NCBI GenBank assembly: GCA_947497945.1
Contig: CANMIP010000004.1
Span: forward strand, 124,001 to 188,000
Source: an uncultured Tropicimonas sp.
GTDB lineage: Bacteria; Pseudomonadota; Alphaproteobacteria; Rhodobacterales; Rhodobacteraceae
Direction of reading: 5' to 3'
Length of the DNA: 64,000 bases
A model generated the notes under the pieces. The model was not told the origin of the DNA and did no database searches. It saw only the letters and a list, made by a program, of their open reading frames with translations. Shown here one piece after another: positions 33,261 through 41,313 of this stretch. A program made the translations under genes and the position numbers. Within the stretch, counting starts at the first letter, position 1. Each line of letters opens with the position of its first letter.

Positions 33261-34271
33261 ATGGTCAGAGTAGGCATTCTTGGCGCCGGCCGCATCGGCC
33301 AGGTGCATGGCGCGAGCATCTCGCGCAACCCCGACAGCGAGATCGCCGCGGTCGCCGACATCTACACTCCCGCCGCCGAGGAGCTTGCCGCCAAATACGG
33401 CGCCGAAGCAAAGAGCATCGAGGAGATCCTCGCGGACCCGACGATCGACGCCGTCCTCATTGCAACCTCGACGGACACGCATTCCGACCTTCTGGAAGCC
33501 GCCACCGCGGCCGGAAAGGCCGTGCTGTGCGAGAAGCCCCTCGACCTCTCCCTTGAGCGGGCAAAGACCTGCATGAAGACCGCAGGAGCCACCGGGCAAC
33601 CGGTCATGCTCGGATTCAACCGCCGTTTCGACCCGAATTTCACCGCGCTCAAGGCCGCCTTCGACGGCGGCGAGATCGGCAAGGGCGAATTGCTCTCGGT
33701 GACCTCCTTCGACCCTGCGCCGCCGCCGCCGGCCTATGTCACGAAATCGGGCGGCATCTTCCGCGACATGGCAATCCACGATTTCGACATCGTTTGCTGG
33801 CTCTATGGAAGCGCGCCGAAGACGGTGCATGCCGTCGGCTCCTGCCTTGTCGATCCCGGCATCGGCGCGGAGGGCGATTTCGACACCGCCGTGATCACGC
33901 TGACCTGGGAAGACGGGCGCATCGCCGTTATCCACAATTCGCGCCGCGCGGGCTACGGCTATGACCAGCGCATCGAACTTCTGGGCTCCGAGGGCCTGCT
34001 GAGCGCTGCGAACCAGCTGGAAAACACCGTCACCAAGCTGACCACGGACGGCAATGTCAGCGCCAAGCCGCAGTATTTCTTCCTCGAGCGCTACATGCGC
34101 GCCTACGAGATCGAATGGGCCGCCTTCGTCGAGGCGCTCAAGGCAGGCACCGCGATGCCGGCCGACATGGACGATGGCGTGGCCGCGCTGGCCCTGGCGG
34201 AGGCCGCGACCCTCTCCGCCAAGAGCGGGAAGACCGTTGAAATGACGCCGGAAATGCTCGGCCAAGCCTGA
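33261..34271 (+). CDS. iolG: Inositol 2-dehydrogenase (cluster 2)
   Basis: A 336-residue Gfo/Idh/MocA enzyme that oxidises myo-inositol to 2-keto-myo-inositol with NAD. RVGILGAGRIGQVHG (3-17) binds the nucleotide, CEKPLD (about 89-94) carries the catalytic Lys, and FRDMAIHDFDIVCWL supplies the Asp-His pair typical of IolG. Length equals canonical IolG. CCAGGAAGG precedes the ATG. It is the first structural gene of cluster 2. Confidence 0.92.
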   Translation: MVRVGILGAGRIGQVHGASISRNPDSEIAAVADIYTPAAEELAAKYGAEAKSIEEILADPTIDAVLIATSTDTHSDLLEAATAAGKAVLCEKPLDLSLERAKTCMKTAGATGQPVMLGFNRRFDPNFTALKAAFDGGEIGKGELLSVTSFDPAPPPPAYVTKSGGIFRDMAIHDFDIVCWLYGSAPKTVHAVGSCLVDPGIGAEGDFDTAVITLTWEDGRIAVIHNSRRAGYGYDQRIELLGSEGLLSAANQLENTVTKLTTDGNVSAKPQYFFLERYMRAYEIEWAAFVEALKAGTAMPADMDDGVAALALAEAATLSAKSGKTVEMTPEMLGQA

Positions 34272-34400
34272 GCGATGGCCGGCGCAGTGCCGGCTTTCTG
34301 ACCGACCGGATTTCGCCGCTCCCGAAGCCTCGGGGGCGGGCAGGTTTTGCGCGACTCCCGCGCGAAACACTCATTCCATTCGTTCCATGGAGGATCTGTC

Positions 34401-35192
34401 TTGGAATTCGCACTCAACCACATCACATCGCCGCAATTGTCGCTCGATGCCTTCTTTGCACTGGCGCGCAAGCTGGGCATGGCGCGGGTCGAGATCCGCA
34501 ATGACCTGCCCGATATTGTCGGCCAGATGGCGCCGCGCGATGTGAAGATCGCCGCGACGGCGGCTGATGTCGAAATTGCCGCGATCAACGCGCTCTACCC
34601 GTTCAATGACTGGTCTGGCGACCTGCCCGAACGCGCCTTGAAACTGGCCGACTATGCCGCCGAGGCCGGTGCAAAGGCGCTGGTCATGTGCCCGCGCAAT
34701 GACGGCACGACGATCTCGCGATCCGCCCTGGTCGACGCCCTCGGGCACCTCCGGCCGATCCTCGCGGAGCGCGGCCTGACCGGTCTGGTCGAGCCGCTCG
34801 GCTTCCCGGTTTCCTCGCTTCAAAGCAAGGCCCTGGCCGTTGCCGCGATTGAAGAGGCCGGCGGCGTGGGCGTTTTCCAGCTTGTGCATGACACGTTCCA
34901 CCACCACCTCGCGGGCGAAGCCGAGTTCTTCGCCGATGCGACCGGGCTCGTGCATATCTCCGGCGTCACGGATCCCGCGCTTGCCGTCGTCGACATGCTG
35001 GACGATCACCGCGTGCTCGTCGATGCCGCCGACCGGCTTGAGAATATCCCCCAGATCCGGGCCCTGATTGCGGCCGGCTATGCCGGGCCGTTCTCCTTCG
35101 AGCCATTCGCGCCCGAGGTGCAGGCGCTGGACGATCCCGAAACCGCGCTGCGCGCAAGCATGAACTTCATCACAACAGCGACCGCCGACTGA
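34401..35192 (+). CDS. iolI: TIM-barrel isomerase, IolI-like (cluster 2)
   Basis: A 263-residue xylose-isomerase-fold protein. Metal-site segments include VEPLGFPVSS, QLVHDTFHHHLAGE and GLVHISGVTDP; FSFEPFAPEVQ closes the barrel. IolI interconverts 2-keto-myo-inositol and 1-keto-D-chiro-inositol, opening the pathway to D-chiro-inositol. The start is a TTG at 34401, chosen because GGAGG is placed 7 bp upstream; no in-frame ATG fits. The 129-bp gap after iolG is the longest in the operon. Confidence 0.75.
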   Translation: MEFALNHITSPQLSLDAFFALARKLGMARVEIRNDLPDIVGQMAPRDVKIAATAADVEIAAINALYPFNDWSGDLPERALKLADYAAEAGAKALVMCPRNDGTTISRSALVDALGHLRPILAERGLTGLVEPLGFPVSSLQSKALAVAAIEEAGGVGVFQLVHDTFHHHLAGEAEFFADATGLVHISGVTDPALAVVDMLDDHRVLVDAADRLENIPQIRALIAAGYAGPFSFEPFAPEVQALDDPETALRASMNFITTATAD

Positions 35193-35214
35193 GCAGCCGC
35201 GCCAAGAGGGCATC

Positions 35215-37110
35215 ATGGACAAGACTTTGGACGTTATCACCATCGGCCGCTCCTCGGTCGATCTCTATGGACAACAGATTGGCGGGCGGCTGGAGGACAT
35301 GAATTCCTTCGGCAAATACGTTGGCGGCTCGCCGACCAACACCGCGACCTGTGCAGCGCGGATGGGGCTGAAATCGGCTGTGATCACACGCGTCGGCGAC
35401 GAGCATATGGGCCGTTTCCTGCGGGAAGAACTGGCGCGTGAGGGCGTCGATACGCGCGGTGTGATCACGGATCCCGAACGGCTGACGGCGCTTGTCCTGC
35501 TCGGCATCCGCGACCAGGAGCAGTTCCCGCTGATCTTCTATCGTGACAATTGCGCGGACATGGCGCTCTGCGAGGATGATATCGACCCGGATTTCATCCG
35601 CCAGTCCCGCGCCGTCGTTGCCTCCGGCACCCATCTGAGCCACCCGCAGGTCGAGGCCGCGACGATCAAGGCGCTGCGCATCGCGCGCGAGAAAGGCCTC
35701 CAGACCGCGCTCGACATCGATTACCGCCCCAATCTCTGGGGGCTCGCCGGTCATGGAGATGGCGAGAGCCGCTTCATCGAAAGCCAGGAGGTCACGCGCA
35801 AATTGCAGTCAACGCTGCATTATTTCGACCTTATTGTCGGCACCGAGGAGGAGTTCCACATTGCCGGCGGCTCGACGGACACGATCGCGGCACTAAAGGC
35901 GGTCCGGGAATTCACCGCCGCCACGCTGGTCTGCAAGCGCGGCGCCTCCGGCGCGACGGCCTATGCCGGCGAGATCCCCGACTCGCTGGATGATGGCGAA
36001 ACTGGCCCCGGCTTTCCCATCGAGGTTTTCAACGTGCTTGGCGCGGGCGACGGCTTCATGGGCGGGTTGCTCAAGGGCTGGCTCGACGGCGAGGACTGGC
36101 CGACAGCGCTGAAATACGCCAATGCCTGCGGCGCCTTCGCCGTTTCGCGCCACGGCTGCACCCCGGCCTATCCGAGCTGGGAGGAGCTGCAATTCTTCCT
36201 CAAGCGCGGGATCAAGACGAAGGCCCTGCGCAAGGACGGGGAACTGGAACAGATCCATTGGTCAACCAACCGCAAGGGCGAGTGGCCGGTCATGCGTGTC
36301 TTCGCCTACGACCATCGCATCCAGTTCGAGCAGATGGAGGGCTTCAGCCCGGAAAAGGTCGGCAAGTTCAAGCAGCTCTGCGTCGACGCCACGCTCGCCG
36401 TTTCCGAAGGCCGCCCGGGCTACGGGTTGCTCTGCGACAGCCGGCTGGGGCGCGATGCGCTCTATCGTGCCGCCGGCCAGGGGCTCTGGATCGGCCACCC
36501 GGTCGAATGGCCGACCTCGCGCCCGCTGGAGCTGGAGCCGGAGATTGGTCCGGATTACGGCGGCCTGCGGGAATGGCCGAACGAGCATGTGATCAAGTGC
36601 CTCTGCTTCTGTCACCCCGATGACGACGCGGAGATGTGGGACAAGCAGATCAAGGTCATCAAGCAGCTCTTCGCCGCCGCCCGCCGCAACGGGCTGGAGT
36701 TCCTGCTCGAAGTGATCCCGTCGAAGGTCGGGCCTGTCGATACCGACACCACCGCCCGGATCATTCACCGCATCTATGCCGAGAAGATCTTCCCCGACTG
36801 GTGGAAGCTGGAGCCGTTCAAGACCGATGCCGCCTGGAAACATGTCTGCGACGCCATCCGGTCCCATGACAGGTTCACCCGCGGCATTGTCGTGCTCGGC
36901 CTCGATGCCCCGCGCGACGAGTTGGCAGCGAGCTTCGCGCTGGCGGCGAAATTCCCGCTGGTCAAGGGCTTCGCCGTCGGCCGGACGATCTTCGGCGACA
37001 GCGCCCGCGCCTGGCTCAAGGGCGAGGTGAGCGACGAAGAGGCCGTGGCCGAGATGGCGCGGCGCTATCGCGACCTGTGCAGTGTCTGGGACGAGGCCGC
37101 CGGGCTGTAA
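35215..37110 (+). CDS. iolC: Bifunctional 5-dehydro-2-deoxygluconokinase / aldolase (IolC-DUF2090)
   Basis: A 631-residue fusion. Residues 1-330 are a PfkB kinase (ITIGRSSVDLYGQQIGGRLE; YVGGSPTNTATCAARMG; FNVLGAGDGFMGG at about 272-284). Residues about 340-631 are DUF2090, a class I aldolase-like barrel (WPVMRVFAYDHRIQFEQM; LLCDSRLGRDALY; FLLEVIPSK). The protein would phosphorylate 2-deoxy-5-keto-gluconate and split the product. This fusion is common in alpha- and gammaproteobacteria. It makes the separate kinase and class II aldolase of cluster 1 chemically redundant. Confidence 0.93.
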   Translation: MDKTLDVITIGRSSVDLYGQQIGGRLEDMNSFGKYVGGSPTNTATCAARMGLKSAVITRVGDEHMGRFLREELAREGVDTRGVITDPERLTALVLLGIRDQEQFPLIFYRDNCADMALCEDDIDPDFIRQSRAVVASGTHLSHPQVEAATIKALRIAREKGLQTALDIDYRPNLWGLAGHGDGESRFIESQEVTRKLQSTLHYFDLIVGTEEEFHIAGGSTDTIAALKAVREFTAATLVCKRGASGATAYAGEIPDSLDDGETGPGFPIEVFNVLGAGDGFMGGLLKGWLDGEDWPTALKYANACGAFAVSRHGCTPAYPSWEELQFFLKRGIKTKALRKDGELEQIHWSTNRKGEWPVMRVFAYDHRIQFEQMEGFSPEKVGKFKQLCVDATLAVSEGRPGYGLLCDSRLGRDALYRAAGQGLWIGHPVEWPTSRPLELEPEIGPDYGGLREWPNEHVIKCLCFCHPDDDAEMWDKQIKVIKQLFAAARRNGLEFLLEVIPSKVGPVDTDTTARIIHRIYAEKIFPDWWKLEPFKTDAAWKHVCDAIRSHDRFTRGIVVLGLDAPRDELAASFALAAKFPLVKGFAVGRTIFGDSARAWLKGEVSDEEAVAEMARRYRDLCSVWDEAAGL

Positions 37111-37149
37111 GTCAAGGAAAAGAATAACTCTTCGCGAAGGAGACAAGAG

Positions 37150-38055
37150 ATGAGCGTCAAGATCGGTATCTCTCCCATCGCCTGGCAGAATGACGATCTG
37201 CCGGACATCACCGCCGCCTACACGATGGAGCAGGCTTTGGAGGAGGCGCGCGAGATCGGCTATGTCGGTGTCGAGCGTGGTCGGCGCATGCCGCAGGACA
37301 CGGACGGGCTGAAGGCCTATCTGCAGCGATATGACATCGCGCTTTGCGGCGGCTGGTGTTCCGGCTCCGTGATGGTCAATGACCTGCCCGACGAGATCGA
37401 GCTGCACCGCCAGCAAGTCGAGCAATTCGTGGCTCTCAACGCCCCCTGCATCGTCTTTGCCGAGTGCTCCAACACCGTGCAGGGCCAGATCGGAACGCCG
37501 GTCAACAACCGCCCGAAGCTCTCGCGCGACGAGGTGCTGGGCTTTGCCGCCAAGCTGACCGAGCTGGCGAAGTGGATGGCCGACCAGGGGCTGCCGCTTT
37601 CCTATCATCATCATATGGGCTCGATGATCGAGGATCAGGAGGACATCGACTGGCTGATGGAAGGCTCCGGCCCGGAGGTGAACCTGCTCTTCGACACCGG
37701 GCACCTCGTCTTCGGCCGCGCCAGCATCGAGGAAACGCTCGGCAAGTGGGGCGACCGGATCAACCATGTCCATTTCAAGGATGTCCGTCCGGATGTGACG
37801 AAGATGATCCGCGAGCAGAACAAGAGCTTCCTCGATGCGGTCATCGCCGGCGCCTTCACCGTGCCCGGCGACCCGGATGGCAGCATCGACTTCCAGACCG
37901 TGACCGACTTCCTAAAGAAGACGGATTACAATGGCTGGATCGTTGTCGAGGCCGAGCAGGACCCGGCCAAGGCCGCGCCCTATGAATACTCGAAAATGGG
38001 CTATAACCATATCGTCGAGATCTGCAGCAAGTCCGGTCTCGAAATCGAAAGCTGA
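37150..38055 (+). CDS. iolE: myo-Inosose-2 dehydratase (cluster 2)
   Basis: A 301-residue TIM-barrel dehydratase with the canonical IolE sequence: KIGISPIAWQNDDLPDI, YVGVERGRRMPQD, LSYHHHMGSMIED, LLFDTGHLVFGRAS and VHFKDVRPDV. It dehydrates 2-keto-myo-inositol to the trihydroxycyclohexane-1,2-dione that IolD opens. AAGGAGACA precedes the ATG. It sits 39 bp after iolC and 10 bp before iolB. Confidence 0.95.
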   Translation: MSVKIGISPIAWQNDDLPDITAAYTMEQALEEAREIGYVGVERGRRMPQDTDGLKAYLQRYDIALCGGWCSGSVMVNDLPDEIELHRQQVEQFVALNAPCIVFAECSNTVQGQIGTPVNNRPKLSRDEVLGFAAKLTELAKWMADQGLPLSYHHHMGSMIEDQEDIDWLMEGSGPEVNLLFDTGHLVFGRASIEETLGKWGDRINHVHFKDVRPDVTKMIREQNKSFLDAVIAGAFTVPGDPDGSIDFQTVTDFLKKTDYNGWIVVEAEQDPAKAAPYEYSKMGYNHIVEICSKSGLEIES

Positions 38056-38065
38056 AAGGTGTCCG

Positions 38066-38884
38066 ATGGGCGATCTTCTGTGCAAACCGACCGGACTGTC
38101 CGGAAAGGTTCATGACATCACGGTGGAAGGGGCGAAAACGCCCCTCTCGCCGGATTGGGGCTATGTCGGCTTCGGCCTCTACCGGCTGAAGGCGGGCGAG
38201 AGCGCGTCGGAGGCGACAGGGGATCGCGAAGTGATCCTCGTGCTGGTCGAGGGCAAGGCGAAGATCTCGGCCGCGGGCGAGGATTTCGGCGAGCAGGGCG
38301 AGCGGATGAGCGTCTTCGAGCAGCTTCCGCCCTGTTCGGTCTATGTGCCGAATGACAGCGCCTGGGAGGCCGTCGCCACCACGGATTGCACGATTGGCGT
38401 CTGCACCGCGCCGGGCAAAGGCGGCTACAAGGCGCAGGTCCTGCCGCGACCGGAGAAGGTCTCGCGCGGCAAGGGGGCCAATACCCGCTATATCTATCCC
38501 ATCGCCATGGAAGAGAGCGACGTTGCCGACAGCCTGCTGGTAACGGAGGTCTTCACGCCTTCGGGCAATTGGTCCTCCTACCCGCCGCATCGGCATGACG
38601 AGGACAATTTCCCCGAGATGACCTATCTCGAGGAGACCTATTATCACCGGCTGAACCCCGAACAGGGCTACGGGCACCAGCGCGTCTTCACCGATGATTT
38701 GAGCCTCGACGAGACGATGAGCGTCCATAATCACGACGTGGTGCTGGTTCCGAAGGGGCACCATCCTTGCGGCGTGCCCTGGGGTTACGAGATGTATTAC
38801 CTCAATGTCATGGCCGGACCGCTGCGCAAATGGCGGTTTGAAAATCATCCCGAGCATGACTGGATCGCCAAACGCGATGCCTGA
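38066..38884 (+). CDS. iolB: 5-deoxy-glucuronate isomerase (cluster 2)
   Basis: A 272-residue double-cupin protein. NWSSYPPHRHDEDNFPEMTY with its His/Glu metal ligands, EETYYHRLNPEQGYGHQRVF, and KGHHPCGVPWGYEMYYLNVM are standard IolB blocks. It converts 5-deoxy-glucuronate to 2-deoxy-5-keto-gluconate. Last gene of the cluster 2 operon. The substrate requires IolD, which is missing from this operon. Confidence 0.93.
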   Translation: MGDLLCKPTGLSGKVHDITVEGAKTPLSPDWGYVGFGLYRLKAGESASEATGDREVILVLVEGKAKISAAGEDFGEQGERMSVFEQLPPCSVYVPNDSAWEAVATTDCTIGVCTAPGKGGYKAQVLPRPEKVSRGKGANTRYIYPIAMEESDVADSLLVTEVFTPSGNWSSYPPHRHDEDNFPEMTYLEETYYHRLNPEQGYGHQRVFTDDLSLDETMSVHNHDVVLVPKGHHPCGVPWGYEMYYLNVMAGPLRKWRFENHPEHDWIAKRDA

Positions 38885-39195
38885 CTGAGCGAAGCGCACC
38901 AGCCCGGGCGGTGTTCAGGCTGGTGCCTTCCAAGGAGACTTGCGGGTCCGGTTTCCAATCGCTGCACCTGCGCCGAAGCTGCTCGGGCACGGCCCGTTCC
39001 AGCCCTGTCTTTCCCTCGCTCGCCGGCCGGCCCCGTCGCTTCCGAGCGGCTCCGGAACACCTGCCCCTGCACACCTCCTCCCCCCGGAAAAGCGACAGCT
39101 GCGACATTCCCACGTCGTTTGGAGACGCGATGCGGCGTCCACGATTCGCCTAGACAAGCCACCTCGGCAATCGCGAACGCATAAGGAAACGCTCG
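38885..39195. other. 311-bp gap after iolB with a terminator-like hairpin
   Basis: GCACCAGCC at 38896-38904 pairs perfectly with 38918-38926 across a 13-nt loop, followed only by CTTCC. It may stabilise the iol mRNA 3' end or act with Rho. The rest, up to the MFS gene, shows no gene; weak promoter-like AT-rich bases lie near 39150-39190. Confidence 0.5.
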
Positions 39196-40494
39196 ATGAT
39201 CCAAGTTATCATGGGCAGTTGGGCCCTTCTTTTCGGCATCCTGCTGCTGATGGTCGGCAATGGCGTGCAAGGCACGCTGCTGGGTATTCGCGGCGGCATC
39301 GAAGGATTCTCGACCTTCGAGATGTCCATCGTCATGTCGGCCTATTTCCTGGGTTTCCTCGGCGGGTCACGCGCGGCCCCCGAGATGATCCGCCGCGTCG
39401 GCCATATCCGGGTCTTCGCAGCGCTCGGCTCGCTGGTCTCGGCGATCCTGATCCTCTACCCGCTCTTCCTGCACCCCTGGGCATGGACCCTCGGGCGTGT
39501 CGTGATGGGCTTCTGCCTCTCTGGCGTTTACGTGACTGCCGAAAGCTGGCTCAACAATTCGGTCACCAACGAGCGGCGCGGACAGGCGCTTTCGCTCTAC
39601 GTGATCGTCCAGATGGCGGGGGTTGTGGCCGCGCAGGGGCTGCTGCTTGTGGCGGATCCGTCCGGTTTCGTGCTCTTCGTCATCCCATCGGTGCTGGTGT
39701 CGATCTCCTTTGCGCCGATCCTGCTGGCCGTCCAGCCCACCCCGGCCTTCGACTCGACCAAGCCCATGAGCCTGCGCGCGCTCTGGGGCGTGTCGCAGCT
39801 TGGCTGCGTCGGCTTCTTCCTGCTCGGCGGCGTCTTCTCGGCGCTGTTCGGCATGGCTTCCGTCTACGGCTCGGAAGCCGGCCTGACCGTGGCACAGATC
39901 TCCGGCTTCATCGCCGCGATCTATCTCGGCGGAATGATCATGCAATACCCGATCGGCTGGCTCTCCGACCGGATGGACCGGCGCCTGCTGATCCTCGCCT
40001 CCTCGCTTGTCGGCGGCGTGGCCTCGGCGCTGGCGATGGTCATGGCGGATGATTTCGCGACATTGCTTGTCGCCGCCTTCGTCATTGGCGGCACGTCCAA
40101 CCCGCTTTACGCCCTGCTCCTGGCCTATGTGAATGACCATCTCGACTACGAGGACATGGCTGCGGCGTCGGGCGGGCTGATCTTCATCAACGGGATCGGC
40201 GCCATTGCCGGGCCGCTGATCACCGGCTGGATGATGGGCGTCGTCGGGCCGGCCGGCTTCTTCCTGTTCCTGACCGTGCTCTGCCTGCTGTTGGCCGGCT
40301 ATGCGGGCATGCGCATGACCCAGACCGATGCCGTGCCGGTCGACGAGACGGTGTCCTATGCGCCGGTCCTGCCAACCGCATCCCCGGTTGCGGTCGAGGT
40401 AGCACAAGAGGTATTCATCGAAGCTGCGCAGGAAGCGGAGGCCGAGGCCGAAGCGGAAGAACAGGAAAATGCGGGGAGCGGCGGACAGGGCTGA
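39196..40494 (+). CDS. MFS transporter (YcaD-like)
   Basis: A 432-residue inner-membrane permease with twelve hydrophobic segments. Conserved loops are GRVVMGFCLSGVYVTAESWL after segment 4 and YPIGWLSDRMDRRLLI in the second half, both typical of the YcaD/UMF-type MFS group. The C-terminal 60 residues are a Glu/Ala-rich acidic tail (EAEAEAEAEEQE). It lies downstream of the iol operon but behind a 311-bp gap, so it is not evidently the inositol importer. Substrate unknown. AAGGAAA precedes the ATG. Confidence 0.85.
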   Translation: MIQVIMGSWALLFGILLLMVGNGVQGTLLGIRGGIEGFSTFEMSIVMSAYFLGFLGGSRAAPEMIRRVGHIRVFAALGSLVSAILILYPLFLHPWAWTLGRVVMGFCLSGVYVTAESWLNNSVTNERRGQALSLYVIVQMAGVVAAQGLLLVADPSGFVLFVIPSVLVSISFAPILLAVQPTPAFDSTKPMSLRALWGVSQLGCVGFFLLGGVFSALFGMASVYGSEAGLTVAQISGFIAAIYLGGMIMQYPIGWLSDRMDRRLLILASSLVGGVASALAMVMADDFATLLVAAFVIGGTSNPLYALLLAYVNDHLDYEDMAAASGGLIFINGIGAIAGPLITGWMMGVVGPAGFFLFLTVLCLLLAGYAGMRMTQTDAVPVDETVSYAPVLPTASPVAVEVAQEVFIEAAQEAEAEAEAEEQENAGSGGQG

Positions 40495-40523
40495 CCTTCG
40501 TTTAGTGAAGAGAGGACGCCGCC

Positions 40524-41105
40524 ATGGTGGTCACCGCAGGGGATATTTCGCGATTCTGGATCGAGGAGGTCGGCGAGAAGAACTGGTACATGCCAGACGA
40601 CGCGCTGGACGACCGGATCCGCAAGCAGTTCCAACCCTCCTGGGAAGCCGCCGTTTCGGGTGAGCTCGACGATTGGTGCCAGGACGGGGCGGGGGTCTTC
40701 GGCTTCCTGATCCTGACCGACCAGCTGCCGCGCAACATGTTCCGCGGCGACGAGCGCGCCTTCGCCACGGATTCACTGGCCCGCTCGGCCGCGAAGATGG
40801 CGATCCATCGCCGCTGGGATCTCGCCCTGCCGGAGCCGGAACGGCAGTTCTTTTACTTGCCGCTGATGCATTCGGAGGATCTCGGAGACCAGGATGCCTG
40901 CATCCGGCTGATGGGCGAGCGCATGCCGGAACGCGGGTCGAAGCAGGTCCTGCATGCGCGGGTTCATCGGGAGATCATCCGGCGGTTCGGCCGCTTCCCC
41001 TATCGCAACGCAGCGCTTGGACGCATGACCCTTCCGGTCGAACAGGCCTTTCTCGACAAGGAAGGCTATGGCGGCGTCTTTCGCCGGATCGCAGCGGCGA
41101 CCTGA
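40524..41105 (+). CDS. DUF924 family protein
   Basis: A 193-residue, probably soluble, all-helical protein. Diagnostic stretches are FGFLILTDQLPRNMFRGDER, RWDLALPEPERQFFYLPLMH and RRFGRFPYRNAALGR. DUF924 is widespread in proteobacteria and has a TPR-like fold; no function is established. It follows the MFS gene by 29 bp and may share its transcript. GAAGAGAGGA lies 7 bp before the start. Confidence 0.85.
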   Translation: MVVTAGDISRFWIEEVGEKNWYMPDDALDDRIRKQFQPSWEAAVSGELDDWCQDGAGVFGFLILTDQLPRNMFRGDERAFATDSLARSAAKMAIHRRWDLALPEPERQFFYLPLMHSEDLGDQDACIRLMGERMPERGSKQVLHARVHREIIRRFGRFPYRNAALGRMTLPVEQAFLDKEGYGGVFRRIAAAT

Positions 41106-41262
41106 TCGGGCGCCGCTGCGCCCGGATCGCGCCCGGGGATGACCATCCAGCCTCCAAGCCATGCAGTGAAAGCAAGGCTAGCTATGCGTCTACGGCATGG
41201 CAGCCTTTCTGCGCCTGTGCCGGGAATCTCCGATCTTGGGGCTTCGCTGACCGGAGAAATTA

Positions 41263-41276
41263 GTTTAGTGCTAAAC
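41263..41276. promoter_or_regulatory. Palindrome GTTTAG-TG-CTAAAC upstream of lpdA
   Basis: Perfect six-base arms, 38 bp before the lpdA start, in the only AT-rich part of the 208-bp gap. A regulator site is plausible; no protein is assigned. Confidence 0.35.
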
Positions 41277-41313
41277 CAGTTTCGACTGAATTCGTGAAAA
41301 CGGGGGGCCGGAA

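Noticed and set aside
38930..38980. Possible tRNA-like sequence after iolB
   Set aside because: GGTCCGGTTTCCAATC slightly resembles a T arm, but the GGTTCGANNCC core, D arm and acceptor pairing are missing.
39196..40494. MFS gene as the inositol importer of cluster 2
   Set aside because: Its motifs fit the YcaD-type group, not the sugar/inositol porter family, and a 311-bp gap with a hairpin separates it from iolB.
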